In this document: positions 19,123 to 27,925 of the stretch, one piece after another
Layout: every line of letters begins with the position of its first letter
Numbering within the stretch: position 1 is the first letter of the stretch
Assembly (NCBI RefSeq): GCF_007827045.1
Contig: NZ_RPFW01000001.1
Coordinates: 472,519-536,518 of the forward strand
Source of the DNA: Trebonia kvetii
Lineage (GTDB): Bacteria > Actinomycetota > Actinomycetes > Streptosporangiales > Streptosporangiaceae
Reading direction: 5' to 3'
Length of the DNA: 64,000 nucleotides
Translations under genes and position numbers: made by a program
Notes under the pieces: model-generated
The model's database searches: none
What the model was told of the DNA's origin: nothing
The model's input: the letters and a program-made list of their open reading frames with translations, nothing else

Positions 19123-20172
19123 CTAGGACACGGCGGTGAAGACCGCCAGCGAGCGGACGCGGCCCGATTCGGCGGTGACCAGGGCGACGAGCGTGCCGTC
19201 CGGGTCGAAGGCCGCAGCCGGGTCACCGGGCTGGACGGACAGGTCCGCCGGGAGGGGAAGCTTGGCGCCCTGGGCGAGGCGGCGGGCGTCGTCGACGGTG
19301 AGGTCGAGGCGGGGAAACGCGGCCGCGGCGGCCGCGGCGAGCGGGGTCAGCCAGCCTTCCGCCTCGGGATCGGGATCGGGTGCGGACAGCGCCGGCGCCG
19401 GCGGCGGCCGGCCTGCGGAGGTTGCGGGCGTGTCGGGAGTCAGCCGAACCCGTTCCGTACGGACTTGATCCTCGAGTTCGCCGAGGGCGTGCGCCTGCTG
19501 CAGGGTGTACGGGCCGACGGCGGTGCGGCGCAGGGCGGTCAGGTGGCCGCCGGTGCCGAGCGCGCTGCCGAGATCGCGGGCGAGGGCGCGGATGTAGGTG
19601 CCACTCGAGCAGCGGACGCGCGCGGCCACGTCGAGGAAATCGCCGTCGGTGCTGAGGCCGAGGACCTGGAACTCGCGGATGGTGACGGGACGGGCGGCCA
19701 GCTCCGGCGCCTCGCCTGCGCGCGTCAGCTTATAGGCGCGCTGGCCGTTGACCTTGATCGCGCTGACGCTCGACGGGACCTGCATGATGTCGCCGGTGAG
19801 CCTGGCGATCTCCGCGTTTAGCGCCGCGCCTGATACGAGGCCGGCCGCCGGGCTGCCGCCCGTCGGCTCGCCGTCGGCGTCGTCGGTGGTCGTGGACTGG
19901 CCGAGGCGGATCACCACCTCGTAGGTCTTCTCGGTGAGCGCGAGGTGGCCGAGCAGGCGGGTGGCCTTCTCAATGCCGATGACGAGGACGCCGGTGGCCA
20001 TCGGGTCGAGCGTGCCCGCGTGGCCGACGCGGCGAGTGTGCGCCAGGCGGCGGACCCGCGCGACGACGTCGTGCGAGGTCAGCCCGGCCGGCTTATCGAC
20101 GATCAGCAGGCCGGACGGCCACGGGGCCGGACGGTCAGTCGTCTTCGTCGTCGCCGTCTTCGTCGTCGTCAT
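19123..20172 (-). CDS. truB: tRNA pseudouridine(55) synthase
   Basis: A 349-residue enzyme making pseudouridine 55 in tRNA. The catalytic Asp is in GHAGTLDPMATGVL; SGTYIRALARDLG and the C-terminal VDDARRLAQG region are typical. I place the start at the ATG at 20172, giving MTTTKTATTKTTDRP before GLLIVDKPAGLTSHD. Upstream codons in this frame are only the antisense-like shadow of rbfA. It overlaps the rbfA 3' end by 38 bp. Confidence 0.93.
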   Translation of the reverse strand: MTTTKTATTKTTDRPAPWPSGLLIVDKPAGLTSHDVVARVRRLAHTRRVGHAGTLDPMATGVLVIGIEKATRLLGHLALTEKTYEVVIRLGQSTTTDDADGEPTGGSPAAGLVSGAALNAEIARLTGDIMQVPSSVSAIKVNGQRAYKLTRAGEAPELAARPVTIREFQVLGLSTDGDFLDVAARVRCSSGTYIRALARDLGSALGTGGHLTALRRTAVGPYTLQQAHALGELEDQVRTERVRLTPDTPATSAGRPPPAPALSAPDPDPEAEGWLTPLAAAAAAAFPRLDLTVDDARRLAQGAKLPLPADLSVQPGDPAAAFDPDGTLVALVTAESGRVRSLAVFTAVS

Positions 20173-20605
20173 CCTCGTCGTCCCAGTCGTCGGCCGGCTT
20201 CTTGTACGGGTCGGGGTCGCCGGCCCACTGCGCGCCCTCACGGGCCCGGGCCAGCTCCTCGTCGCGCTGCTTCGCCGTGGCGACCAGGTCATCGATCCGC
20301 TGCGCGTTCTCGGGGAGCGCGTCGGCGATGAACTCAAGAGATGGGGTGTGCCGCAGGCCGGTCAGGCGGCCCACCTCGGAGCGGATGATGCCGGTCGCGC
20401 TGCGAAGCGCGGCGGCGCTGTCCTCCTGCTCCTCCGGGGTGCCGAAGACCGTGTAGAAGACCTTGGCCTCGCGCAGGTCGTTGGTGAGCCTGGCTTCTGT
20501 CACCGTGACGAAGCCGAGCCTGGGGTCCTTGATCCGGCGCTCAAGCAGTTCGGCGACGATCTTCGAGATCCGTTCGGCAAGGCGTCGCGTGCGGGCGTCG
20601 TCCAT
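20135..20605 (-). CDS. rbfA: 30S ribosome-binding factor A
   Basis: A 156-residue KH-fold ribosome maturation factor. The core DARTRRLAERISKIVAELLE...RLGFVTVTEARLTNDLREAKVFYTVFG is clear. The C-terminus is a long Asp/Glu run (DDEDDDDEDGDDEDD). The same DNA, read one frame over, encodes the Thr/Lys-rich TruB N-terminus. It starts inside the 3' end of the DUF503 gene (65-bp overlap), so translation is probably coupled. Confidence 0.95.
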   Translation of the reverse strand: MDDARTRRLAERISKIVAELLERRIKDPRLGFVTVTEARLTNDLREAKVFYTVFGTPEEQEDSAAALRSATGIIRSEVGRLTGLRHTPSLEFIADALPENAQRIDDLVATAKQRDEELARAREGAQWAGDPDPYKKPADDWDDEDDDDEDGDDEDD

Positions 20606-20930
20606 GGTCGGTCACCCCGTCTTGGTCAGGTAACTCTTCTTCTTCGCTGTAGAGCCGGTGTCGCGCGGACAGCAGCTCAATCTCCGGGTGGCCGGCCACC
20701 AGCCGCTCGCACTCCTCGAGCAGCTGGCTGGCGTTCCCGGCAGTGGCCGACACCGCCGCTACCCCGATTTCGGCTCGCCTGTGCAGGTCAAGGTGACCCG
20801 TTTCGGCGACCGCGACCCCGGGGTAGCGGCGGCGCAGCTCCGCGACGAGCGGCCTGACGACGGACCGCTTCTGTTTCAGAGAGCGGACGTCGCCAAGCAG
20901 CACGTCAAGGGTTAGCGCGGCTACGTACAT
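20541..20930 (-). CDS. DUF503 (YlxP-like) protein
   Basis: A 129-residue protein whose first about 95 residues are the conserved DUF503 fold (MYVAALTLDVLLGDVRSLKQ; VAVAETGHLDLHRRAEIGVAAVS). The polar tail, from EEELPDQDG onward, overlaps rbfA. DUF503/YlxP proteins sit between infB and rbfA in many Gram-positives and are thought to help 30S assembly. The overlapping tail is not conserved in any family I know. Confidence 0.9.
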   Translation of the reverse strand: MYVAALTLDVLLGDVRSLKQKRSVVRPLVAELRRRYPGVAVAETGHLDLHRRAEIGVAAVSATAGNASQLLEECERLVAGHPEIELLSARHRLYSEEEELPDQDGVTDHGRRPHATPCRTDLEDRRRTA

Positions 20931-20951
20931 CGGTGGGTTGCCGCGGGCGGC

Positions 20952-23900
20952 TTAGGCCCGCGGCTTCTCCCGCATCTCGAACGTCTCGATGACGTCCTCG
21001 ATCCTGATGTCGTTGTAGCCGACGCCGATACCGCACTCGTAGCCTTCGCGGACCTCGGTCGCGTCGTCCTTGAACCTGCGCAGGCTCTCCACCGTGAGGT
21101 TGTCGGAGATGACCACGCCGTCCCTGATCAGCCGCGCCTTGCTGTTGCGGGTGATCGTGCCGGAGCGGACGATGCAGCCGGCGACGGTGCCGACCTTCGG
21201 CACCTTGAAGAGCTCGCGGACTTCGGCCGTGCCGAGCTGGACCTCCTCGAACTCGGGCTTGAGCATGCCCTTGAGCGCGGCCTCGATCTCCTCGATCGCC
21301 TGGTAGATGATCGAGTAGTACCGAATGTCCACGCCCTCGCGCTGCGCGAGTTCGCCGGCCCGCCCCGCCGGGCGGACGTTGAAGCCGATGATCACCGCTT
21401 CCGAGGCGATGGCCAGGTTCACGTCGTCCTGCGTGATCGCGCCGACGCCGCGGCCGATGACCCGCAGCGAGACCTCTTCGCCCACGTCGAGCTTGAGCAG
21501 CGCGTCTTCCAGGGCTTCCACCGAACCGGACACGTCGCCCTTGATGATCAGCAGCAGCTCTTCGCGCTCGCCCGCCTTCAGCGCGGACTCCAGGTCCTCC
21601 AGCGTCACTCGGCGGCGGCGCTGCGCGAACTGCGCGGTGCGCTCGCGCGCCTCGCGGCGCTCGGCGATCTGCCTGGCCATCCGGTCGTCGGAGACGACGA
21701 GGAAGTTGTCGCCCGCCTTCGGCACCGCGGTCAGCCCGAGCACCTGCACCGGACGCGACGGCGGCGCCTCGGACAGCTGCGTGCCGTCCTCGTCGAGCAT
21801 GGCACGGACGCGGCCGTAGGCCTCGCCCGCCACGATCGAGTCACCGACGTGCAGCGTGCCGCGCTGCACGAGCACGGTCGCCACCGGGCCGCGGCCCTTG
21901 TCGAGCTGGGCCTCGATCGCGACGCCCTGCGCGTCCTGGTTCGGGTTGGCCCGCAGGTCGAGCGAGGCGTCGGCGGTGAGGATGATCGCCTCGAGCAGCT
22001 TGTCGAGACCGATGCCCTTCGTCGCGGACACGTCCACGAACTGGGTGTCGCCGCCGAACTCCTCGGCGATAAGACCGTACTCGGTGAGCTGTGCCCGGAC
22101 CCGGGACGGGTCGGCGCCCTCCTTGTCGATCTTGTTGACCGCCACCACGATCGGCACGCCTGCCGCCTGGGCGTGGTTGAGCGCCTCAGTGGTCTGCGGC
22201 TTCACGCCGTCGTCGGCCGCGACGACCAGGACCGCGAGGTCCGTGGTCTCCGCGCCGCGGGCACGCATGGCCGTGAAGGCCTCGTGACCCGGGGTGTCGA
22301 TGAAGGTAATCTTCCGCTCTTCGCCGTCGACCTCGGTCTGCACCTGGTAGGCACCGATGTGCTGGGTGATGCCGCCGGCCTCCTTGGAGACCACGTTGGT
22401 GTGCCTGATCGCGTCCAGGAGCTTGGTCTTGCCATGGTCGACGTGACCCATGACGGTGACCACCGGGGGCCGCGCCACGAGGTCTGCCTCGTCGCCCTCG
22501 TCCTCGCCGAACTCGATGTCGAACGACTCGAGCAGCTCGCGGTCCTCCTCCTCGGGGGAGACGACCTGAACGTTGTAGTTGAGCTCGGCACCGAGCAGCT
22601 GCAGCGTCTCGTCGTTCACCGACTGGGTGGCGGTGACCATCTCGCCGAGGTGGAACAGCACCTGCACCAGACTGGCCGGGTTGGCGCCGATCTTGTCCGC
22701 GAAGTCGGACAGGCTAGCGCCGCGGCTGAGCCGGATGACCTGGCCCTGACCGCGCGGAACCTGCACGCCGCCGATTGTCGGCGCCTGCATGTTGTCGAAC
22801 TCTTGCCTGCGCTGCCTCTTCGACTTGCGGGCACGGCCCGGCTTGCCGCCGGGACGACCGAACGCGCCAGCGGTACCGCCGCCGCCGGGACGGCCACGGC
22901 CGCCACCGCCGCCGCCAGGACGGGCCGGACCGCCGCCGCCACCGGGACCGCCGCCACCGGGGGCGCCGCCGGGACGCGGGCCGCTGAAGCCGCCACCGCC
23001 ACCGGGACGCGGACCAGTGCCCGCGCCGGCCGGACGGCCGCCGCCGGGACCGCCACCGGGACGCGGGCCGCTGAAGCCGCCACCGCCGCCGGGACGCGGC
23101 CCACGGCCACCGGGACCACCGGGACCACCGGGACGCCCGCCGCCGCCACCGGGGCCACCACCTGGGCCAACCGGACGGGACGGCATGTTCATCGGGCTGG
23201 GACGCGGACCACCAGGACGGGGGCCACCAGGACCTGCGGGACCGCCAGGACGCGGGCCACCGGGACGGGGACCGCCGTCGGCCGCCGCGGGACGGTCGCC
23301 GTAACCACCGGGACGCGGGCCACGGTCACCGAAACCGCCACCGCCGCCAGGACGCGGGCCACGGTCACCGAAGCCGCCACCGCCGCCGGGACGCGGGCCA
23401 CGGTCGCCGAAGCCGCGGTCGCCAGCAGGGCGCGGGCCACGGTCACCGAAGCCGCGGTCGCCAGCAGGGCGCGGGCCGCGGTCACCGCGGTCCGGCCGGT
23501 CGCCGCGCTCGGGCCGGTCGGTGCGCTCGGGGCGGTCAACGCCAGGACGCGCGGCTGGCGCGGCGCCCATGCCGGTCGCCGTGGAGCTGAACGGGTTGTT
23601 GCCCGGCCGCGGGCCGGCGGGACGCGGGCCGCGCTGACCGGGAGCGGCAGGCCGCGGACCCGGTGCTGTCGGACGCGGCGCGCCGGGACGCGGTGCGCCG
23701 GTACCGGTGCCGCCGGGCGCGGTGCCCTGCGGGCCGCCTGCAGCCGGCGCCGCCGGCGCGTCAGGACGCGGCACGGCCGGGCGGGGCGCCGCCGGGCGCT
23801 GGCCCGGAGCGCCGGTATCGGCCGGACGCGGTGCTGGTGCGGGACGCGCGGGTGCCGCCGGAACGGCGGGCGCGGCTGAAGCCGCCGCAGCGGGCGCGGC

Positions 23901-24311
23901 TGAAGCCGCCGCCGCGGGTGCGGCGGGGACACTCGGTGCGGGCACGCCAGGAGCCTGCGGCACCGGCCGCGGCACGGGACGCGGACCTGGCCGCGGTCCC
24001 TGGCTGCCCGGCATGCTCGGCGCGGGCGTGTCACTCTGGCCGACACTGTCGGGCTGCCGTGCCGGACGGTCGCCGCCCGGGCGCGGGGCGAAGCCGCCGC
24101 CACCCTGCTCGCGCCGTCCCTGCGCTGATGCGGTGCCACCGGACTTGGGACCGCCGTTGTTGAACGCTTCCTTGAGCCTGCGAACTACTGGCGCCTCGAT
24201 AGTCGATGACGCCGAACGCACAAACTCGCCCATTTCTTCGAGCTTGGCCATGACAGCCTTGCTCTCTACCCCGAACTCCTTCGCGAGTTCGTAAACCCGG
24301 ACCTTCGCCAC
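20952..24311 (-). CDS. infB: Translation initiation factor IF-2, with long low-complexity N-terminus
   Basis: A 1119-residue initiator-tRNA GTPase. The first about 55 residues form the IF2_N helix bundle ([20 protein letters not shown]). About 450 residues rich in Gly, Pro, Arg and Ala follow, with tandem G-F-G-D-R-G-P-R-P units. The second IF2_N motif and the G domain come next ([41 protein letters not shown]), then domains II-IV. The GTG start has an AGGAG box 6 nt upstream. The disordered region is longer than in most relatives. A hairpin lies in the leader. Confidence 0.97.
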   Translation of the reverse strand: MAKVRVYELAKEFGVESKAVMAKLEEMGEFVRSASSTIEAPVVRRLKEAFNNGGPKSGGTASAQGRREQGGGGFAPRPGGDRPARQPDSVGQSDTPAPSMPGSQGPRPGPRPVPRPVPQAPGVPAPSVPAAPAAAASAAPAAAASAAPAVPAAPARPAPAPRPADTGAPGQRPAAPRPAVPRPDAPAAPAAGGPQGTAPGGTGTGAPRPGAPRPTAPGPRPAAPGQRGPRPAGPRPGNNPFSSTATGMGAAPAARPGVDRPERTDRPERGDRPDRGDRGPRPAGDRGFGDRGPRPAGDRGFGDRGPRPGGGGGFGDRGPRPGGGGGFGDRGPRPGGYGDRPAAADGGPRPGGPRPGGPAGPGGPRPGGPRPSPMNMPSRPVGPGGGPGGGGGRPGGPGGPGGRGPRPGGGGGFSGPRPGGGPGGGRPAGAGTGPRPGGGGGFSGPRPGGAPGGGGPGGGGGPARPGGGGGGRGRPGGGGTAGAFGRPGGKPGRARKSKRQRRQEFDNMQAPTIGGVQVPRGQGQVIRLSRGASLSDFADKIGANPASLVQVLFHLGEMVTATQSVNDETLQLLGAELNYNVQVVSPEEEDRELLESFDIEFGEDEGDEADLVARPPVVTVMGHVDHGKTKLLDAIRHTNVVSKEAGGITQHIGAYQVQTEVDGEERKITFIDTPGHEAFTAMRARGAETTDLAVLVVAADDGVKPQTTEALNHAQAAGVPIVVAVNKIDKEGADPSRVRAQLTEYGLIAEEFGGDTQFVDVSATKGIGLDKLLEAIILTADASLDLRANPNQDAQGVAIEAQLDKGRGPVATVLVQRGTLHVGDSIVAGEAYGRVRAMLDEDGTQLSEAPPSRPVQVLGLTAVPKAGDNFLVVSDDRMARQIAERREARERTAQFAQRRRRVTLEDLESALKAGEREELLLIIKGDVSGSVEALEDALLKLDVGEEVSLRVIGRGVGAITQDDVNLAIASEAVIIGFNVRPAGRAGELAQREGVDIRYYSIIYQAIEEIEAALKGMLKPEFEEVQLGTAEVRELFKVPKVGTVAGCIVRSGTITRNSKARLIRDGVVISDNLTVESLRRFKDDATEVREGYECGIGVGYNDIRIEDVIETFEMREKPRA

Positions 24312-24347
24312 TATGCTCCTCTGCCCGGCCCCTCCCAGGGCCTCAAA

Positions 24348-24370
24348 ACCGGATCATCAGCCGATCCGGT
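24348..24370 (-). promoter_or_regulatory. Hairpin in the ylxR-infB interval
   Basis: ACCGGATC (24348-24355) pairs perfectly with GATCCGGT (24363-24370) around a 7-nt loop. It lies 37 nt upstream of the infB GTG and 64 nt past the ylxR stop, with no T-run. It could be an RNA processing site, or a leader element tuning infB relative to nusA-ylxR. Confidence 0.5.
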
Positions 24371-24433
24371 GCATAGGGCTGCTCCGGGCCGGCGTCAGTT
24401 CGTGCCGTTCATCGCCTTGTGCTCATCGAGCGC

Positions 24434-24784
24434 TCATAGCTTCTCGACCTGCTTTCCGTACAGGTTTCCCGTCATGTCCAGTGTACTTCCCGGCCCCTCA
24501 CCATTCCGTTCGGAAAGGTACGAGGCCAGCGGTGCGGCACTGAGCGAACCCGAGACGCGCAGTGCACGCGAGAACGCCCGGCGCCGCTGCGCCAGTTCGA
24601 AACAGGCCAGGCTGGGATGCAGGTATGCCCCCCGGCCCGGCTGCCGCGCTTGGGGGTCGGGCACGATGCCGTCCCTGACCGCCACCAGGCGAAGCAGACT
24701 GGACTTAACCGCGCGTTCCTTGCAGCCAACACAGGACCGCAGGGGTTGATTCCCCGGCTCAGGCAGCTTGGCTCGCGCGATCAT
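24434..24784 (-). CDS. ylxR: YlxR-family RNA-binding protein
   Basis: A 116-residue protein with the YlxR signature LRSCVGCKERAVKSSLLRLV and GRGAYLHPSLACFELAQRR. It sits in its usual place between nusA and infB, 19 bp after nusA. YlxR proteins bind RNA and have been linked to regulation and RNase P in other Gram-positives. The C-terminal about 30 residues are not conserved. Confidence 0.9.
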   Translation of the reverse strand: MIARAKLPEPGNQPLRSCVGCKERAVKSSLLRLVAVRDGIVPDPQARQPGRGAYLHPSLACFELAQRRRAFSRALRVSGSLSAAPLASYLSERNGEGPGSTLDMTGNLYGKQVEKL

Positions 24785-24803
24785 TGCCAGGCAAGTCTAC
24801 CCC

Positions 24804-25886
24804 CTAGGCGTCCGCTGCCTCGGCGGCGGGCTCCGCCTCCGTGGCGGCCGCCGGCTCGGGTATTGCCTTGGCCGCGGCCCCCGGTGTCGCCGGGTGGCGC
24901 GGTGCGGGCGCCGAAGCGTCCGCGGCGCCGTCCGAGCGGATGTCGATCCGCCAGCCGGTCAGCCGTGCGGCAAGCCGGGCGTTCTGCCCCTCTTTGCCGA
25001 TGGCCAGCGAGAGCTGGTAGTCCGGGACGGTGACCCGCGCCTCCATCGCGTCGCGGTCCACCACGTCCACCCGGGTGACCCGGGCAGGCGACAGGGCGTT
25101 CGCGACGAACTCCGCCGGGTCGTCCGAGTAGTCGACGATATCGATCTTCTCGCCGTGCAGCTCGGCCATCACGTTCCTGACCCGGCTGCCGACCGGCCCG
25201 ATGCACGCACCCTTGGCGTTGACGCCCTGCTGGTGCGACTGCACCGCGATCTTGGTCCGGTGCCCGGCCTCGCGGGCGATCTTGACGATCTCCACCGCGC
25301 CGCTGGCGATCTCCGGCACCTCGAGTGCGAACAGCTTGCGCACCAGGTCCGGGTGGGTCCGCGACAGCGTCACCGACGGGCCGCGGTGCCCCTTGCGCAC
25401 CCGCCACACGTAGCAGCGGATCCGCTCGCCGTGCACGTAACGCTCGCCAGGCACCTGCTCGGCGAGCGGCAGCACCGCCTCGATCTTGCCCAGGTCGACG
25501 AGCACCGTACGGGGATCCTTGCCCTGCTGGATCACGCCCGCGACGATGTCGCCCTCGTGCCCCGCGTACTCGCCGAAGGTCATCTCGTCCTCGACGTCGC
25601 GCAGCCGCTGCAGGATCACCTGCCTGGCAGTGGTGGCGGCGATGCGGCCGAAGCCGGCCGGCGTGTCGTCATACTCCCGGCCCGTCGCTCCGTCGGGTCC
25701 CGTCTCCTTCGCCCAGACCGTCACGTGCCCGGTCTTCCTGTTCACTTCGACGCGTGCCGCCGGGTTGGCGCCGTCCGTCTTGTGATAGGCCATCAGAAGC
25801 GCGTCCTCGATCGCCTTGATCGCCGTTTCTGACGAGATGTCCTTCTCGCTCTCGAGACTGCGCAGGACGCTCAGGTCAATGTCCAT
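24804..25886 (-). CDS. nusA: Transcription elongation/termination factor NusA
   Basis: A 360-residue protein. The N-terminal RNA polymerase-binding domain starts [20 protein letters not shown]. An S1 domain ([22 protein letters not shown]) and KH domains ([29 protein letters not shown] and [23 protein letters not shown]) follow, then an Ala/Glu-rich tail. There are no acidic repeats, as is usual in actinobacteria. I chose the ATG at 25886, with a GGAG box 9 nt upstream, over one five codons earlier. It overlaps rimP by 11 bp. Confidence 0.95.
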   Translation of the reverse strand: MDIDLSVLRSLESEKDISSETAIKAIEDALLMAYHKTDGANPAARVEVNRKTGHVTVWAKETGPDGATGREYDDTPAGFGRIAATTARQVILQRLRDVEDEMTFGEYAGHEGDIVAGVIQQGKDPRTVLVDLGKIEAVLPLAEQVPGERYVHGERIRCYVWRVRKGHRGPSVTLSRTHPDLVRKLFALEVPEIASGAVEIVKIAREAGHRTKIAVQSHQQGVNAKGACIGPVGSRVRNVMAELHGEKIDIVDYSDDPAEFVANALSPARVTRVDVVDRDAMEARVTVPDYQLSLAIGKEGQNARLAARLTGWRIDIRSDGAADASAPAPRHPATPGAAAKAIPEPAAATEAEPAAEAADA

Positions 25887-26454
25887 CGCCGCCAGCTCCA
25901 AGGTCGGTGTCGTTGTCGAACGCCGCGTCGTCGGGTTCCGGATCGTCGGAGAACTCGTCGAGCTCGGCGTCCGGAATCCGGCCGAACTCCACCTGAACGC
26001 TGCCCGCGCCCAGGTCCGGGTAGGAGAACCTGCGCTCGCCGTCGGACAGGCCGAGCGTTACGCCGTCGGCGTCAGCCGCGAGCACCCGTCCCTCCACGGA
26101 ACCCTCCCCCGTCACCTTCGCCCTGACGAGCCTGCCGCGGGCCCGCCGCCAGTGCCGTGGCTGGGTCAGCGGCCGGTCCACGCCCGGCGAGGAAACCTCC
26201 AGCGTATACGGCGTCTCGCCGAGTACGTTGCCGGCGTCGAGCAGGGCGGAGATGTCGCGGCTGACGTCGGCCGCGTCGTCGAGGCTCACCCCGTGGTCGC
26301 TGTCGACCACGATGCGCAGCAGCCGCCGCTTGCCCGCGACGGACATGCGCACAGACTCCAGGTCCATCCCGGCAGCGGCGACGGCGGGCTCGATCAGGCC
26401 GGCCAGCTTCTTGTCGTCCACTGGTCCCGCTGTGGAGCGAAGGCCACCGGGCAT
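25876..26454 (-). CDS. rimP: Ribosome maturation factor RimP
   Basis: A 192-residue 30S assembly factor. It contains [48 protein letters not shown] and [19 protein letters not shown], all family hallmarks. It heads the nusA-ylxR-infB cluster. The tail is Asp/Glu-rich. The start may be a few codons downstream of the listed ATG. The 172-bp spacer to the divergent lipoprotein gene must hold promoters in both directions, but I cannot fix them. Confidence 0.94.
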   Translation of the reverse strand: MPGGLRSTAGPVDDKKLAGLIEPAVAAAGMDLESVRMSVAGKRRLLRIVVDSDHGVSLDDAADVSRDISALLDAGNVLGETPYTLEVSSPGVDRPLTQPRHWRRARGRLVRAKVTGEGSVEGRVLAADADGVTLGLSDGERRFSYPDLGAGSVQVEFGRIPDAELDEFSDDPEPDDAAFDNDTDLGAGGDGH

Positions 26455-26626
26455 TTCGACCTCCTCGTCTGCGTCCCCCGCGCCGCTGCTCTATCAGATT
26501 AGTATTCCCAGGTCCAGCCTATAGGCCAGGGATGCCGAGCGTCGCAACCGCGGGACCGCCGTCCCGGCAGAGCCGGGTCCCCTTGGCTGTCTCAGCGGCT
26601 CGCGCCACATGGCATGCTTAGAGCCT

Positions 26627-27121
26627 ATGCTGTCAAGGCGTCAGTTGCTCGCCGCGTCGCCCACGGCGTTGCCCCTGTTTCTCGCGCTGAGTGCCTGCAA
26701 GGGCCCGGCCGTCCTCGGCGCGCCCCCCACGGTGTCACCCCAGACGCACATGCTGCTGCACGCGGTGACCGCGGAGCTGAACCTGATCTGGGTATACGAC
26801 AAGGCCATCGCCGCCTATTCCGGGCTGGAGCCGCGTCTCGCGCCGCTGCGCGCCGAGCACCAGGCGCACCTGGCGGAGCTGCGCGGCCGGGTCATCGAGC
26901 CGGCGGGCAAGAAGGTGCCGCAGACCGTGACGTCGAAGCCCCCGATCGCCGCCACCCAGGCCGCCGCCATCGATCAGCTCCGGGCCGCCGAGCAGGCCGC
27001 CGTCCAGACGCTGATGAGCCGTCTAGGCGGCGCGTCGCCGTCGCTCGCCCAGCTGTACGCGTCGATCGCCGCCTCGGAGGCGACGCACGCCAGCGTCCTC
27101 GGCGCGAAGGCCGGCGCCTGA
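26627..27121 (+). CDS. Ferritin-like/DUF4439-type lipoprotein
   Basis: A 164-residue exported protein. The N-terminus, MLSRRQLLAASPTALPLFLALSAC, has a twin-Arg motif and a lipobox (LSAC). The rest is a helical bundle with HMLLHAVTAELNLIWVYDKAIAAY, EHQAHLAELRGRV and late ASEATHASVL, a His/Glu pattern like ferritin-like proteins. I use the ATG at 26627 because it begins at the signal peptide. The stop overlaps the start of the next gene (TGATG). A homologous pair sits beside rimP in M. tuberculosis (Rv2843-Rv2844). Confidence 0.78.
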   Translation: MLSRRQLLAASPTALPLFLALSACKGPAVLGAPPTVSPQTHMLLHAVTAELNLIWVYDKAIAAYSGLEPRLAPLRAEHQAHLAELRGRVIEPAGKKVPQTVTSKPPIAATQAAAIDQLRAAEQAAVQTLMSRLGGASPSLAQLYASIAASEATHASVLGAKAGA

Positions 27122-27549
27122 TGGCCGCCACGTCAAGCGGCAAGGACATCGCGGCGCTGCAGACCGCGCTCGCGGCCGAGCACGCCGCGGTCTACGGCTA
27201 CGGCGTGGCGGGCGCGCTGCTCAGTGGCGCTGACCTGGCGAACGCGAAGGCCGACTGGAACGCGCATCAGCTGGCCAGGGACAACCTGCAGGCGATGCTG
27301 ACCAGGCTTGGCGCCACCCCGGTGACCGCGAGCCCGGCGTACAAGCTCCCGTTCTCCGTCGGCAGCGCCGCCGCGGCGCGCAGGCTCGCCGCCGCCCTCG
27401 AGGACGGGCTGACGAGTGCCTACCTCGCGATGGTCGCGGTCAGCAACCCGAATCTGCGCTTCTTCGCCGCGAAGGCGATGCAGAAGGCGGCGGTCCGGGC
27501 CACCGCGTGGAGCGGCAGCACGGTCGCCTTCCCCGGAATGCCTAGCTAG
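27121..27549 (+). CDS. DUF4439 ferritin-like protein
   Basis: A 142-residue helical protein without a signal peptide. DIAALQTALAAEHAAVYGYGVAGALL and DWNAHQLARDNLQAMLTRLG match DUF4439, a ferritin-like fold; Glu and His residues lie in the expected helices. Translation is coupled to the preceding lipoprotein gene by a one-base overlap. Metal storage or redox use has not been shown for the family. The last 8 bp overlap a convergent gene. Confidence 0.85.
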   Translation: MAATSSGKDIAALQTALAAEHAAVYGYGVAGALLSGADLANAKADWNAHQLARDNLQAMLTRLGATPVTASPAYKLPFSVGSAAAARRLAAALEDGLTSAYLAMVAVSNPNLRFFAAKAMQKAAVRATAWSGSTVAFPGMPS

Positions 27550-27844
27550 CCGCGAGAGCGCGCGGCACGGACAAGACCCTGATGATCGCCGTCGCGGCGG
27601 CGTCAAGGTCGTCGGCAATCGAGACGCGCTCCGCCCAGGACCACCAGAACCACCACAGGCCGTCACTGCAGCGGTCGACGTACACGTTCTCCTCAAGAGC
27701 ACGCGCGCCAGGATTGGTGATGTACACGCTCGGTATGCGGCCCGGCGGTGCCATGACCCAGGCCTCAAGACCCCGGTTGGTCAGCTCTTCGGCCAGCTTG
27801 TCCAGGTAGACAGCCGCCTCTGGGAGATTCCCCTTGGCTTCCAC
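27542..27844 (-). CDS. Hypothetical 100-residue protein
   Basis: I do not recognise a family. It is a compact alpha/beta-looking protein (YLDKLAEELTNRGLEAWVMA; IPSVYITNPGARALEENVYVD) with a striking aromatic patch, GLWWFWWSWAE, and a helical end. It has no signal peptide or membrane segment. It lies 81 bp after the HelD/HelR-type gene on the same strand and converges with the DUF4439 gene. Coding is supported by its normal composition and ATG start. Confidence 0.6.
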   Translation of the reverse strand: MEAKGNLPEAAVYLDKLAEELTNRGLEAWVMAPPGRIPSVYITNPGARALEENVYVDRCSDGLWWFWWSWAERVSIADDLDAAATAIIRVLSVPRALAAS

Positions 27845-27925
27845 AGAACACCACCGTTGCTACTGATCGTAGTTCGCCGAGACCGAACGCGGCTGGATCA
27901 CATAAGAATGCAGCCGCCCCATCAG

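Noticed and set aside
21849..23879. A 676-codon plus-strand frame antisense to infB
   Set aside because: Its Ala/Thr/Arg repeats are the complement of the IF-2 Gly/Pro/Arg codons; no independent evidence of coding.
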